NCBI GenBank assembly: GCA_018398765.1
Contig: JAHBMJ010005938.1
Coordinates: 1-57,500, forward strand
Direction: 5' to 3'
DNA: 57,500 nt
Source of the DNA: Chromera velia
Lineage: Eukaryota; Sar; Chromeraceae
Numbering within the stretch: the stretch's first letter is position 1; every line of letters begins with the position of its first letter. The translations under genes and the position numbers were made by a program. The notes beneath the pieces were generated by a model. That model was not told the origin of the DNA. It saw nothing but the letters and a program-made list of their open reading frames with translations, and made no database searches. Positions 45,598 through 57,337 of this stretch are shown here, piece by piece.

Positions 45598-47531
45598 ATG
45601 AATGAATGAATGAATGAATGAATGAATTGAATGAATGAATGAATGAATGAGTGAGTGAATGAACATTAAATGACGGAGTGAGTGTGTGAATGATGCATGC
45701 AGTCGTACGTGTGCTTCTCTCTGTGTCACACTCTCTGAAAATGTCACTATAAGTGTGTGTCGGTCGATGCGGGTGTTGCCGTGTTGGGGGGTAGTTGGGA
45801 CGTGCCACCGACGTGGGGCTGGTGGGGCGACTGAATGAACTAAATGTGTTAGACATGAGTTGCTTGCGATCAAGTTTTATGTCTCCAGGTTCAATAAAGA
45901 AACAAGGGGTATTGATATTAAGTGATTTACCAAAACTGAAAGAATCGTTTAAAGAACTTGAATGCTTTAGTTTCATCTAGAATTTCATACCATTTCTCAG
46001 AGGCTGTACTTAACATTTCATCATAATGAGCTCTAGAATGAGCTGAGTCTTAGTACTCATTTGAAACCTAATTTGAAGGCGCTAGTGAAGGCGCCTAGCA
46101 TAGAAGCCTAGAGTATACTAGAGAGTATAGCATATTATTAAGATTGATGTTCCGGGCATAATCCTAGGCATGATCGACACATATTTCATTAGTGACCAGA
46201 TTTGATTTGATAGGATTTGATTTGATTTGATTTAATTTAAACTTCAAGCTCAAATCTGACCAGATTTGAGGTAGATTTGAGGTTGAAGTCTAGAGGTCAC
46301 TCTCGACAGCACTGAAGACGACATGACACAGTCGACACCAGTAGCAAATCCTAGAAAGCCCTAGAGACAAGAAAATCACTAAAAACTAGCTTTTGGGTGT
46401 TCATATTCATGTACCTGAAACCGATGAAAGAATCTTTTTATATATATTTTTTTTTTCACACAAAAAAGTGCGAAGATTTATTTGAAAGATCGAAGATTTG
46501 AGGTTAAAAGGTTAGATTTGAAGTAGATTTGATCAGATTTGATAGGCCCTATTATGCTAAAGTTTCTCAGGCCTAATATTTGATTTGAGATTAAGCCCTA
46601 CTTCAAATCAAATCAAATCTGGTCACTAACAAAACCCTAGACAAAACCACTAGCAAAACTATGATGAAACGGTGAAAAAGGTTAACTCAGAGAAATGACT
46701 TAGATGATGATGCTTTGAAGTTGGATCTAATCGATACCTAGGTCGATACAGCATTCTAGACAGTGATTCATCCTAGCGATTCATCATACGATCTTTTGAG
46801 GAAATGACAGAAGTGTAACAGAGATAAACTTACATAATTCAGATTATAATCAATTATAATTAACTTCAATTTACAGTTTTATATATATATTTTTTAGCTT
46901 ACAATTCAGTTGTGCATAATCGACAGAGTCGAAAGGGTCTTTGTTTGGCACCATTTCTTTGTGTGCCATTGGGATTGCCCATTTTTTTTCTCTCTCGCAG
47001 TCTGCATGTCATGCAGACGCTCAGACAACTGTGCATACCGCCAACTCCTTTGGTCCAAGTTTTTTACAATGGAAGGGCGGTTAGTTCAATTCTCACACAT
47101 GCAGTGGTGTGTGCCCATGCATGTCCAACTGCTTCTTACCAGTCCTGCGTTACTTTGCTGTTCAGACGTGCATCTCGATTCTCGATGCATTTTTGTGCAT
47201 GTAAGCAATACCGAAGACTAACGGGTTGAACAATCAGCCTTGAATCAAGCAATACGTGCGATTTCCTTTCTTACCTCATGCATGTGTATTCTATGCGGTG
47301 CCAGATGCGATTGCCCGATTCGTGTCCGTCTTCTCTTTTTCATTTCTCTACAAGAATTTTGGTGTTTTCTTTCTCACTCTCGACGCAGAGAACTGTTCTT
47401 AGTCGCTGCTTGATTTACTCATCTGTTTCCTTTGTCACATCACTCGTTCGAATTAACGATCGTTCAATTCGATCATTTTCTCGATCGATTAATCGATTAA
47501 TTAATTCCTCCGCTCATTCCCTTCATTCATT
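45598..47531. other. AT-rich spacer with (GAAT)n and a TIR element
   Basis: Starts with a (GAAT)n tract (45595-45660) directly after the MYND-gene stop. It contains the Tc1/mariner-like element at 46192-46626. Short open frames at 46910-47230 and 47278-47667 show no recognisable protein and no splice context. The right end is the 3' flank of the minus-strand gene ending at 47532. Confidence 0.6.
46192..46626. mobile_element. Tc1/mariner-like MITE, 435 bp, TA target site
   Basis: Both ends begin GTGACCAGATTTGATTTGAT, a 20-bp perfect terminal inverted repeat. The element is flanked by TA on each side (46190-46191 and 46627-46628), the target duplication of the Tc1/mariner superfamily. Further GATTTGA and TAGATTTGA words repeat inside near both ends. 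No transposase frame. Confidence 0.75.
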
Positions 47532-47717
47532 TCACTTCTGCCACTCAAGGACCTTCTTGCCTCCCCTGATGTACACCTTGTCGGGACAGTGGTCGGGGAC
47601 CCAGTTCCTGCAGGCAGGCAGGCAGGCAGGGGGTCCGTCCGGGGGGAAGATGATGTGGATAGAATAACAAGAAGAGACAGATCGACAGATCGTGAGAAAG
47701 AAGGAAGAAAGGAAGAA

Positions 47718-47749
<32 letters not shown>

Positions 47750-47972
47750 ACGAACGAAGGAACGAACGAACGAACGAACGAAAGAAAGAAAGAAAGAAAA
47801 GAAAGAAAGAAAGAAAGAAAGAAAGACAAAAAAGAGGCCAAGGTGTGTGTGTGAGAGAGAGAGAGAGAAAGAGAGAGAGACGACACACTCAGAGGATTGA
47901 ATAATGACAGAAGATGCAGAGCGCATCAATACTGAATGCAGAATGCTAGACACACACGCACACACACACACA

Positions 47973-48010
<38 letters not shown>

Positions 48011-48446
48011 CACACACACACACACACTCACTCACTCACACACACACACACTCACTCACTCACACACACACACACACACACTCACACACACACACACGCA
48101 CTCACACACACACACGCACTCACGCACTCTCTCTCTCTCACACTCACACTCACACTCACACTCACACTCACACTGATACTCACACTCACACTCACACTCA
48201 CACTCACACACGTACACACACGCACACACACGCACACACGCACACACTCACTCACTCACTCACTCACACACACACACACACACACTCACACATGTACAGG
48301 TACACCCCACATAGACCCGCACCCGCCAGTGCCGCACTGACGTTCTAGGGTCCTTGAAGGCGTCGGAGGTGGCTGTGGCCCATGGGTTGTCCTTTTGAGC
48401 GTTCAGAGGGCTCAGGGGGGTTCTCCAGGTCACCGGGCTCATCCGA
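47532..48446 (-). CDS. Small unrecognised gene, last two exons
   Basis: Exons 48446-48342 and 47607-47532 join in phase 2 through a GTCAGT donor and a CTGCAG acceptor, giving an open C-terminus that ends KDPRTNWVPDHCPDKVYIRG and then GKKVLEWQK-stop. The amino acid make-up (Trp, Tyr, Cys, Pro, Lys balanced) looks like real protein. Upstream exons probably lie between 48450 and 48900: a good acceptor (GTTGCAG) at about 48886 precedes a stretch with Met at 48811, but I could not fix the join. I do not recognise the family. The intron between the two exons is (CA)n/(CTCA)n and (GAAA)n. It is head to head with EFL. Confidence 0.45.
47695..48295. repeat. (GAAA)n/(GAAC)n and (CA)n/(CTCA)n tracts
   Basis: 47695-47826 is GAAA/GAAC; 47950-48295 is CA and CTCA with ACACTC variants. 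Both fill the intron of the small minus-strand gene. Confidence 0.95.
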
Positions 48447-48889
48447 CTGCACTCACGCAGACAGTGTAGAAAGTATTATTGTGTCATGCATAAAAACCCG
48501 CGAACGTACATCGATTGATGTATTTATAAGTTGGTTTGTTTCTGATTGCTGAGACCCCGTGGCCAGCTTGAGAATCTTGTCGAAAGGACTTGTGCTCTAC
48601 AGTTGGGTCATGAGAGGGAACCAGAGTTAGAAGTGCGCCCACTGCATGCATCCTCGGGCAGCATGATGGACGATGCACATGCAGACAAGCACATGCATGC
48701 ACATATGAAGAAGCATGCAGGTTTGCAGCCGGGGGGCGACTCAATGAAGAAGAAGTAAAGCGCCAAAGACGGGCCCCCCGTCCCCAATCCCCTATGCACC
48801 CCTACGGACATTTTGGGGGTCCAGACGGGGGAACCGCAGTCCTGCGCAACACCTTGCTGCTCTTCCTCTGCAACAATTAAGGCAGGAGG

Positions 48890-49956
48890 AGAATTAAGGA
48901 AAAGTGAACAAGGAAAAGGAAGGAGTGAAGTGCATGATGGCCATCATCTATGGTTACTTTCAATTTCCGAAGTCTTCTCTGCGTGACTCCGTACGAGCAA
49001 TCAAGTACATACATTTGCAACACCTTATCTGTCTGGGTGGGTTGGACAACAGTTGTTCGCATATGTCGCATGTCTCGGCAGCAGGATTACCTTTGAAGCC
49101 TCAAACGAAGCAGAGCCAAAAACCAAAAAGAGGCGAAAACATATTGTTTCAGGAGTCACCGACCGAAGGCAGGGAGTCCAATCTGTTCAGAAGCCATTGT
49201 GGATTGTTAGTCAGACGTGAAAACGCGGTCGGTGGCAAGTGGCGGTTCGTCGGCCCAGTCGAGTTTGCTGGTCTAGTGCTTGCGCGCAGTTGGGAGTTTT
49301 TCGTGAATACACAGAATCAGGATAGACTGCTACCTCAGTGCCTTAACGATTCTGTCAACCATACACTCTCAGCTATACAATCGATCACGTATGCTATATT
49401 TTGTCGATCGATTTTGCGTCCGTCAAGGTCAGTCGATTTAGAAATCGTGTCTCGTGGGCCGTGCTTTCCGGGAAGATAGTTTTTGGTCCTGGAAAGAGAA
49501 CATTCTCATCGGACCCCAAAGGCCGGTGAGAGCATAAAAAGCACACAAACCTGCCTGTCGGGACCGCCACGAAGATCAGCTAGCCAGCGAGACCGAAATT
49601 AAATTCGGGGATGCAGATTCGCGGGATCTTGGGCCTCAAATCCGCGAAGCAGGTCAAAATGACGCGCATGTCTGTGTTCCTCAAATGGCCCGCGATCGGG
49701 CCCACGAAAATTAGGAACGGCTCCCACACGCGTTGCACCCAGGCACGGATATGTTGCGGCGGTTTTAAAACCGCGCGCCCAATTTTCCGGCATGCGCCCC
49801 TTTTCCGAAGGATCGGCTCTTCCTCTCCCCGATCTACTTCTTCTCTTTTGCAACAACCTCTTTCTCAAAGAGTGATCGGTGTTTGTGAACGCTCCTGATT
49901 CGCTGTGATCAACCCCCAACCTTCTTCCGCAACCCTCGAAAACCTGATCTTTCAAA
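48890..49956. promoter_or_regulatory. Upstream region of EFL
   Basis: About 1 kb between the small minus-strand gene and the EFL start. A 191-codon open frame at 48904-49479 shows no domain, so I treat it as chance. The last 150 bp before ATG are pyrimidine-rich on the sense strand (for example TCTTCCTCTCCCCGATCTAC), a common feature of translation-factor leaders. A TATAAA-like ATAAAAAG lies at 49535. The start context is TTCAAAATGGCT. Confidence 0.5.
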
Positions 49957-52087
49957 ATGGCTGAAGGAAAGCCCCACGTTTCCATTGTTATCTGCGGACA
50001 CGTCGATGCCGGCAAGTCCACCACCACCGGCCGTCTCCTCTTCGAGCTCGGAGGTATCCCCGAGCGTGAGCTCGAGAAGCTCAAGAAGGAGGCCGAGCAG
50101 CTCGGCAAGTCTTCTTTCGCTTTTGCCTTCTACATGGACAGACAGAAGGAGGAGCGTGAGCGTGGTGTGACCATCGCGTGCACCACCAAGGAGTTCTTCA
50201 CTGACTCTTGGCACTACACCATCATTGACGCTCCCGGGCACAGAGATTTCATCAAGAACATGATTTCCGGTGCTGCCCAGGCAGATGTCGCTCTTCTGAT
50301 GGTTCCCGCTGATGGTAACTTCACCACTGCCATCCAGAAGGGAAACCACAAGGCCGGAGAGGTCCAGGGTCAGACCCGCCAGCACGCCCGTCTGATCAAC
50401 CTGCTCGGTGTCAAGCAGCTGATCGTCGGAGTCAACAAGATGGATTGCGACGTTGCTGGTTACAAGCAGGAGAGATACAAGGAGATCTCTGATGAGATGG
50501 CTAACATGCTTCAGAAGGTGGGCTGGAAGAAGGACTTCGTTTCCAAGTCCGTCCCCATGATCCCTATCTCCGGCTGGATGGGGGACAACATCACCAAGAA
50601 GTCCGAGAAGATGGACTGGTCAGTCAATCAGTTAGTTCGTCGATCTGCTCTTCCCTGCTGGAGACCTCNGGGGGGGGGGGGGATTGGGGGACCTGACAGG
50701 CGATCCGGGGCTTCGCCTGTTGTGCCGACGGTTTCATTTTGCAACATCCGTCTCTTTCCCTGCCTCCCACTGCACATGTTCGTGGTCCCACCTTCCACCC
50801 CCCCACAAGTACCACCCACCTAGGTGTTATGCTTCAGCGTTGATGTCCGTTCCTTTATCCCTGCTTTGCTGTGTTGGGTTTGTGCTGTGTTGGGTTTGTG
50901 TCGTTCTCGAAGTCTCCCACACAGCTTTGCCTGTCTGCCGTTTTGTTTGAGTTTTGCCAATCCCGTGCGCCCTGCCCTGCCCCCGACACACCCCCAGCCA
51001 ACATTGATCTTCTCTGCGTGTTCAACGTCGCGCTCGCACCGTTGCGGTCTACTCTCACCCCTGTCTGTTCCCCTCCCCCCTTCTCTCTCTCTCTCTCTCT
51101 GTCTCCCTGTCCTCGCCACACAGCAGTCTCTCTTTGGGCCCCCATCTCTCCCCTCACAACATATTCTCCCCCCTCACGTATTATGAAGATGGACAGCAAC
51201 CTTTCGTGTCGCTCAGCTTTCTTTTCATATTGCTCACCGGTTCCTGCTTTCAGGTGGAAGGGTAACGACGTTAGCGCCATGGACAACGCCTCTGTCCACG
51301 TTGACACCCTCCTCGACGCCCTCGAGAAGTACGCCAAGCTCCCCGAGAGAAAGGACGGCGCGCTCATGCGCATGCCCGTCTCCGGTATCTACAAGATCAA
51401 GGGTGTGGGTGATGTCATCACTGGCCGTGTCGAGCAGGGACTTGTGGAGCCCGGCAAGGAGGTCGTCTTCCTGCCCACCCACACTGCCTCCAAGTCCTGC
51501 GTCGGAAAGGTCTTCACTGTCGAGATGCACCACAAGAGAGTCGACAAGGCTCACACCGGTGACAACGTCGGACTCAACGTCAAGGTAAGTGGGGACCAAT
51601 GGTACTTTCGTCTGCTGCTGCTGGGAAATTGTGGGTGAGCAGCCTTGTCCGTTGGTTGGGGTGTGCCCGTAAGACCAGTAAGACCCCGGTGACGTTCATC
51701 TTGTCTCTATGCGGCCTCTTTTTGGTGCGTGTGTCGTCACATCGTTTGTCGGACAGCGTGTGTGTGTGGTGAGATACACAGAGGTTGTTGTGATGAGTGT
51801 TGGGGTGGCAGCTGCTGTGTGGGATAGTCAGTCAGTCCGTTGGTGTGTGAGAGGTGTCGTCAGACTGCATGTCTGGTGCCTGCCTTGTGTGGAGGCGGCG
51901 TGCTGATTTGGGGCCGGGTGCGTGGTCCATGCGAGAGCTCTGTCGGTGCTCCTGCCCTGCTTGTCTGAATGATTTAGGGATGCTGGGTGCGAAAAAGGAA
52001 AGATGGACTGCGGTTTTGTGCGTCGCGTTGATCCCTCATGTCTGCACATGTGTCTGACTGCGTGTGTGTCTCTTGCCCGTCTGCCTC

Positions 52088-52128
<41 letters not shown>

Positions 52129-52575
52129 CCGTCTGCCTGCGTGTGTGTGTGTGTGTGTGTGCCTGACTGTCTGCAGGGTCTCGACAAGGACAACATGCCC
52201 CGTGTCGGAGACGTCATGGTGTACAAGACCGATGACACCCTCAAGCCCTGCAAGTCCTTCAAGGCCCAGATCCAGACCCTCGATATCCCCAACGAGGTCA
52301 AGGTCGGGTACTCCCCCATCGGATTCGTCCGTTGCGGTCGCTCTGCCTGCAAGATGTCTGAGATCGTCTGGAAGATGGGCAAGGAGACCGGAGGAAAGAA
52401 GATGGAGGCTCCTCACTCCCTCAAGCCCACTGAGGCTGCCGAGTGCAAATTCGAGCCCCTCCACCCTCTGGTGGTCGACTCTTTCAAGAACTGCGAGGGC
52501 CTCTCCAGAATTGCGTTCCTCGACTCCAACACTGCCGTTATGCTCGGCAAGATCACCTCTGTCGAGTACAAGTAA
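49957..52575 (+). CDS. EFL: Elongation factor-like GTPase EFL
   Basis: Exons 49957-50618, 51254-51584 and 52177-52575 join in frame (phases 2 and 0) to give 463 aa. EFL delivers aminoacyl-tRNA to the ribosome and replaces EF-1alpha in scattered protist lineages. GTPase motifs: GHVDAGKST (14-22), DAPGH (91-95) and NKMD (160-163). The segment [20 protein letters not shown] and the following [11 protein letters not shown] are typical of EFL and not of EF-1alpha, as are MDWWKGNDV and [12 protein letters not shown]. All three domains are complete. Codons are strongly C/G-ending, as expected for a highly expressed gene. Intron 1 contains one undetermined base (50670) beside a G-run; intron 2 holds (GT)n. 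The start ATG is the first in frame and matches the family N-terminus. Confidence 0.95.
52090..52165. repeat. (GT)n microsatellite in EFL intron 2
   Basis: Two GT runs just before the CTGCAG acceptor at 52176. Confidence 0.9.
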
Positions 52576-54328
52576 AGTGCTTGTCAGGGGTAGAGGGAGG
52601 GAGGGGGGAGAAGGAGAACTGGGATCAGTGGGTGGGTGTTCTCTGCAGTCCTTCCAGTGGCCTGGTCCGAAGTCTTCCCTCCTTCCTCCTCCACGGGTGC
52701 TTCCCTTGTTCTCTGCGGGAAATGAGGGGAGCGGGGGGAAGGTCAAGGACTCTGGGCGTCGGTCGGCGTGTCGTTTTTGTGCCTTCATGAGGACTGAGAG
52801 ACGTCGGTTGATGATGCGGAGGAAACGAAAGTAAAAACACATCAGCAAGCAACAAACACATTCAACAAACGAATTGAAGGGTCTGGTTGGGGTGGGGAAA
52901 GGTGGGGTGAGAAAGAAGAGCGTACCGTCACAGCGAGAAAGAGGAACAGACAAGCCGATCCCAGCAGCAGAGAGACAAAGCAAGGTCTTCTGCTTCCGCA
53001 AGAAAGAAAAAAGAAGTCTCGTCTCGTCTTTGCTTACCACCTACCTGCTTTTGGCTTTTTGTGTAGTGAGTGACTGATGCATGTGAGCTTCCTGCCTTTC
53101 CTTTCCATCTGTCCTGTCATGCTGGCCTTCGACGACGATACTTAAAAATAAGTGGAGAGCGAGAAGACGGTCGCTGCAGCGTTACCATCTTCTCCTCTGC
53201 TGCAGGTTTTGCTTGTGGGTGGGTGGGTCGAGGGGGGAAGGGTCTGTCTGTCGTTGGTTTTTTCGCTGTCCTGTGCGACAGTGGCTGTGTTGTGTGCATG
53301 GTGTCTTTTTCTTTCTTTCTTTCTTCCTTCCTTCTCTTTCGAGCATCTTGCTTTCTTTCTTTGTGGAGAATTTGATTAAAAAAGGTTCAGAGACAGAAAA
53401 GAAAAGAGAGCGGTCCAAGAGCCACCGACGAAGGCAGACCGCGTGCACCTCAAAGCCCCGACCGGTACCTCTGGGTGTCCCTCTGTTCCAACTGTTCGCA
53501 CGTCTGTCGGGTCTCCAGTCTGTGGGGGTTTCGTGAAGGCAGCGAAGAGGGGCGAGGACAGAAGGAAAAGATGAGTGCTGCTTGAGACGTTTGGGGTGCA
53601 GGACACTTTTGTGGATTGACTAAGGACTGGTCGACAATTAAGAGATAAACGATCAATCAGGTGACTGACTTTACAGCGGGCCGCAGCTTGTGTGTTTTTG
53701 TAGCATGCATCTGTTTGCCCATCACGAAAGAAGGACACGTTCGCACGTCGAAATGGCATGCGTCCCCTCTTGGACAAGTCACACCTGTGCGAATACAAAA
53801 AAATATAATTCAACCTTATATAAAACCCTTAAAGAACACCTTTGAAGCTCAGTATCGTCATGTGGTATGCATGAAGACTATAGGATGAACGGGTATCATG
53901 AACCTAAGATAAATTTGGTTTTAAATTCTAGTTTGAGTTTACAGTGAGAACGTGTATATGAAATTGATGTATGTTTCATTTTCTAGTTAATTTTTATGAT
54001 TATATTTTGCGATCATATGGTATCATCATTATACGCTATAGCTGAGATGGATAGAACTAGGGATAGAAATGCTAAGAAACTAGCTAAGAAAGAAAATTAT
54101 ATATGTTGACAGAATTTTAAATTCAGAGTCTATTTCAGACTTTAGCCTGCATGCAAGAGTCTGGGCATAGCATAACATAGAAGATATATACTTAAAGCTC
54201 CACTACACAATGTAGTATGCATAGATATACATATACATATTTTAAATTAATCTATTGGTTTTAATTGTTTTTAGTTTTGTTTGTTGATCAGAATACTACT
54301 GAGACTAGATCAGATACTGTAGACTGAT
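52576..54328. other. 3' flank of EFL and AT-rich spacer
   Basis: 52576-53870 has mixed composition and contains open frames on both strands without domain or splice support. From about 53870 it turns AT-rich. No supported feature until the TIR element at 54329. Confidence 0.55.
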
Positions 54329-54794
54329 CAGGGTTGTTAAGTACTGTGCCTTTCGGTACTTCAGTACTTTTAGAGTGGGTGGTTCCGTTTTTTGATACCG
54401 GTACTTTCGGTACCTCAAAAATTTTGCTTAAATTAGGCTTTATAAGTTTAAATTATAACGTTAAAATGACTGGATTCTAGGTTTTTAAACTATAAAAATA
54501 ATCTTAACTCTGCCCTGCTCATTATAAACAAACTGCCTCACTATGCCTTGCTCACCGCTGGCTAGGCTACCGAGCCCGCCATGGCTCCTTTTCTAGAGTT
54601 TTAACTCTAGAACGCTGAGAACAGCCAGTTTTCTACATCAGGCTCAACTAGAACTAGTCTGGAAACAGCAGCCTAGGGCCTTACGTTATGAAGTTTTTGC
54701 CGATGACGAAAATACCGAAAGTACCGGGAAAAAACGAAATTGCGAGTCGGTTCCATTTTTTTGTACTTACAGTTGTCAGTACTTAACAACCCTG
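54329..54794. mobile_element. hAT-like MITE, 466 bp, 8-bp TSD
   Basis: Both ends are CAGGGTTGTTAAGTACTG, an 18-bp perfect terminal inverted repeat beginning CAGGG as in many hAT elements. The flanks AGACTGAT (54321-54328) and AGACTGAC (54795-54802) match at 7 of 8 bases, the hAT target-site length. The interior carries repeated GGTACT/AGTACC words in its subterminal parts and no transposase frame. Confidence 0.85.
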
Positions 54795-54802
54795 AGACTG
54801 AC

Positions 54803-55195
54803 TGTATCTGTGTGAAATCACTGAAATGATGTGATACGTACTGATACCCTCTAGGATATCCTCCCTGAACCTATAAAAACAATATCTAAATTATTACAGC
54901 TAGTCTAATAATTCATTTGAATTAATATCTAGATTAATATAAACCAAGTAATCATAATCAATCAAAAAAACATGCATGGAGAATAGAATGATTGAATTAA
55001 CGTGACATCATGATGATATTATACTACCTATACAATGTATATGGTATGTTTTATCACTGACTTATCTGACACTAAGCAATCTATGTATACTATTAATTAA
55101 GACACTGACATGATCAGTGACATCTGCACGACGAGGGTTCGATCTAAACATAAGGCTCATAAGCTAGAATAAAGTTTTCATTGCCGCATGTTTAC
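54803..55195. other. AT-rich spacer
   Basis: No gene seen. Includes the 3' flank of the minus-strand gene ending at 55196. A CCTCCCTGAACC at 54859 resembles one end of the 41612-41842 MITE family, but no partner end was found. Confidence 0.5.
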
Positions 55196-56160
55196 TTAAT
55201 TGACCGTCTGACCATAGACTTTGTTGTTTAAATTTCCGCCTGCTTTCCTTATTCTTTTTGAGGCGTTTGCCGTGGAGTCGATGAAGAACAGGAAGCGGTC
55301 GATGGCGCGTTTTCGGGCAGCCTCTTTGGCGCTCTCGATCAGATTCTGCTTGGGCAGATGCATGCATAAAGCGACAAAATAACAGAACTTTCACACGACG
55401 TGACAGAACCACAAAGGACTAAAACGATTTGCGAAGTCGCCTAGAAAAAAAAAAAGCAAGCTGCCCTGACAATTGCAATGACGCAGACAGAGGAGCAGGC
55501 AGATGCAAGCCGCAAAAAGTGAAAACTCTCTGACCCACCCGCGCATGCAAGCATCGCTTGCTGTCATCGAAGCCGACGGTCACTTCCCAGACCTCATTCG
55601 CCTCCCCTCCGCCCATGGCAGCCTTGCCTCCGACGCCATCGATGTACTGAAGTTCCTCCACCACCAGGGCCCCCCCCTCTCCCGCCGGGAATCCCCGGCT
55701 GCTCACAGCTGCCCCCCCTGCCTGTCCCCTCTCCCTGTCAGCCGCTTCCTTTGCCCTTCTGTCCGCGTCCTGGGCCCCTATTGCATCCATACACGTCCGG
55801 GAGTACAGCCGAAGCACTCGGGGGTCTGCTCTGTCGACCAACGTCTCCAGTCCCAGGATGCACGTGTGCTCCCTGAGTGAGTGAATGAGTGAGTGAGTGA
55901 GTGATCGAATCAGTGCAACCTTCAGAAAATAAATCATTCATTCATTCATTGATCGCATTCAGAAATCAATGCACAATGAACAAGGAGGGGGAAAAAGAAG
56001 TGTGAAGGAAAAGGAAAAGTCCGGGTGGCTTGTACAAATACCGAAGGAATATGTGCGCATACACAAGCCAAGCGAGAGAGAGGACCAAACAACTTTTTGC
56101 CTGAAACCAGGTCAAACCATGCAAAGGATTTATCTCACTTTGCTAGAACCAGTCACCCAC

Positions 56161-56197
<37 letters not shown>

Positions 56198-56198
56198 G

Positions 56199-56237
<39 letters not shown>

Positions 56238-56254
56238 AAGAGAGAGAGAGGAAG

Positions 56255-56295
<41 letters not shown>

Positions 56296-56417
56296 AAGCG
56301 ACAGACTGAGGTGCGAGCAGACGGACAGAGAGGTTCAATCTTCTTGCGAATGAATGCTGAATTGACACACAGACAGACACTCTCTACCTGCCTGCCTGCC
56401 CGAAAGAAAGAAAGAAA

Positions 56418-56458
<41 letters not shown>

Positions 56459-57172
56459 GACATAATTCAACAAGATGAAGTCTGTCGACGAAAGCGAAAC
56501 AAAAATAGATCCAATCTTGCTGATCATTCTGTACTGCGACTGATGGAGCGACTGACTGACGCTACGAGAGCGTGTTGGGGCGTGATGAAGTCGGGAGTGA
56601 AGAGGAGGAGTTGTTGTCCAAAGACGGCGATGAACCGCCTGAGTTTCATCGTGTGCAGCTGCCCCTGTTGAGTCGCCACCACCGCACTGCCAGAGGGGGA
56701 AGCCCCCGGTCCAACCGCCTGGAACGACGCACGCCCCCCCATCCCTCTCTCTCTCTCTTTCCCCCCGACACCAATCGCCCCTGACGTCGCCCCTGCAACA
56801 CTTTTCCTACTCGCACCTCTGGAGCCAGCAGACGCAGATGCAGAGAGCGAGGAGGACCCGTGCAAGGCCGATGGAAAGGCCCCGGCAGGGCCCTGCGGGT
56901 GCGGAGAGGACCCCGGCATGCCAGGAGAGGAGGCGGGTGGGGCCTTCCGCTTGTTCCCCGGTGCCGCAGCAGCACTGCTGCAGAAGGCCTCGAAAAGCCA
57001 GCACTGCATTCTCTGTAGCCCCTGCGAATTGAACTGGGAGCCCTCCAGAAGGACACGAAAAGGGGGGGGGGCTGCGAATGCTTTGGGGTCGTCTCCGTCT
57101 CCGTCCAGTACTGTCTCTTCGGATGGGTCCACGAAAGGGTTCAGGGGACAGTACTCTGTCGAGGCACTCACC
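55196..57172 (-). CDS. Unrecognised protein, three 3' exons
   Basis: Exons 57172-56561, 55872-55539 and 55345-55196 (TAA) join in phases 2 and 0; the gene continues beyond the right window edge or further right in an upstream exon. Conserved-looking stretches are PFRVLLEGSQFNSQGLQRMQ followed by CWLFEAFCS, then MKLRRFIAVFGQQLLLFTPD, EHTCILGLETLVDRADPRVL, EANEVWEVTVGFDDSK and, in the last exon, AARKRAIDRFLFFIDSTANA. Between them lie Ala/Ser/Gly/Pro-rich linkers. No signal peptide or membrane segment is visible in this part. I do not recognise the family and assign no function. Introns hold (CA)n, (GA)n and (GAAT)n repeats. Confidence 0.6.
56170..56455. repeat. (CA)n and (GA)n microsatellites
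   Basis: CA at 56166-56195, GA-rich runs at 56205-56290 and 56423-56457, in the intron between exons 57172-56561 and 55872-55539. Confidence 0.9.
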
Positions 57173-57286
57173 CTGCAGGCACGCATTTATTTTCACACAG
57201 AATTTTTTTATACAGGGGAAAAGAATTCTGTATGAAAATAAATAAATGCAGGACAGTACTCTGTCGAGGCACTCACCCTGCAGGCA
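57146..57286 (-). repeat. Palindromic element between perfect 36-bp direct repeats at an acceptor
   Basis: 57146-57181 and 57251-57286 are identical over 36 bp. The 69-bp insert has ends CGCATTTATTTTCACACAGAATT and the complement of TGCATTTATTTATTTTCATA, the same family as at 18421. In host-gene sense the repeat carries the acceptor GCCTGCAG and the first bases of the exon starting at 57172, so the acceptor is doubled (57172 and 57277). Confidence 0.9.
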
Positions 57287-57299
57287 GGCACAGCAGGTG

Positions 57300-57300
57300 C

Positions 57301-57337
<37 letters not shown>

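Noticed and set aside
48904-49479. 191-codon plus-strand open frame upstream of EFL
   Set aside because: No domain, mixed composition, no splice context, and it lies in the expected promoter region; I judged it a chance frame, though a short lineage-specific gene is not excluded.
49909-51599. Minus-strand open frames over EFL exons
   Set aside because: They are shadows of the GC-biased EFL codons on the opposite strand.
49957-52575. Calling this gene EF-1alpha
   Set aside because: Signature segments ([34 protein letters not shown]) fit EFL and not EF-1alpha.
53376-53813. 145-codon minus-strand frame downstream of EFL
   Set aside because: No recognisable domain, no splice sites around it, and overlapping frames on the other strand are similar in length.
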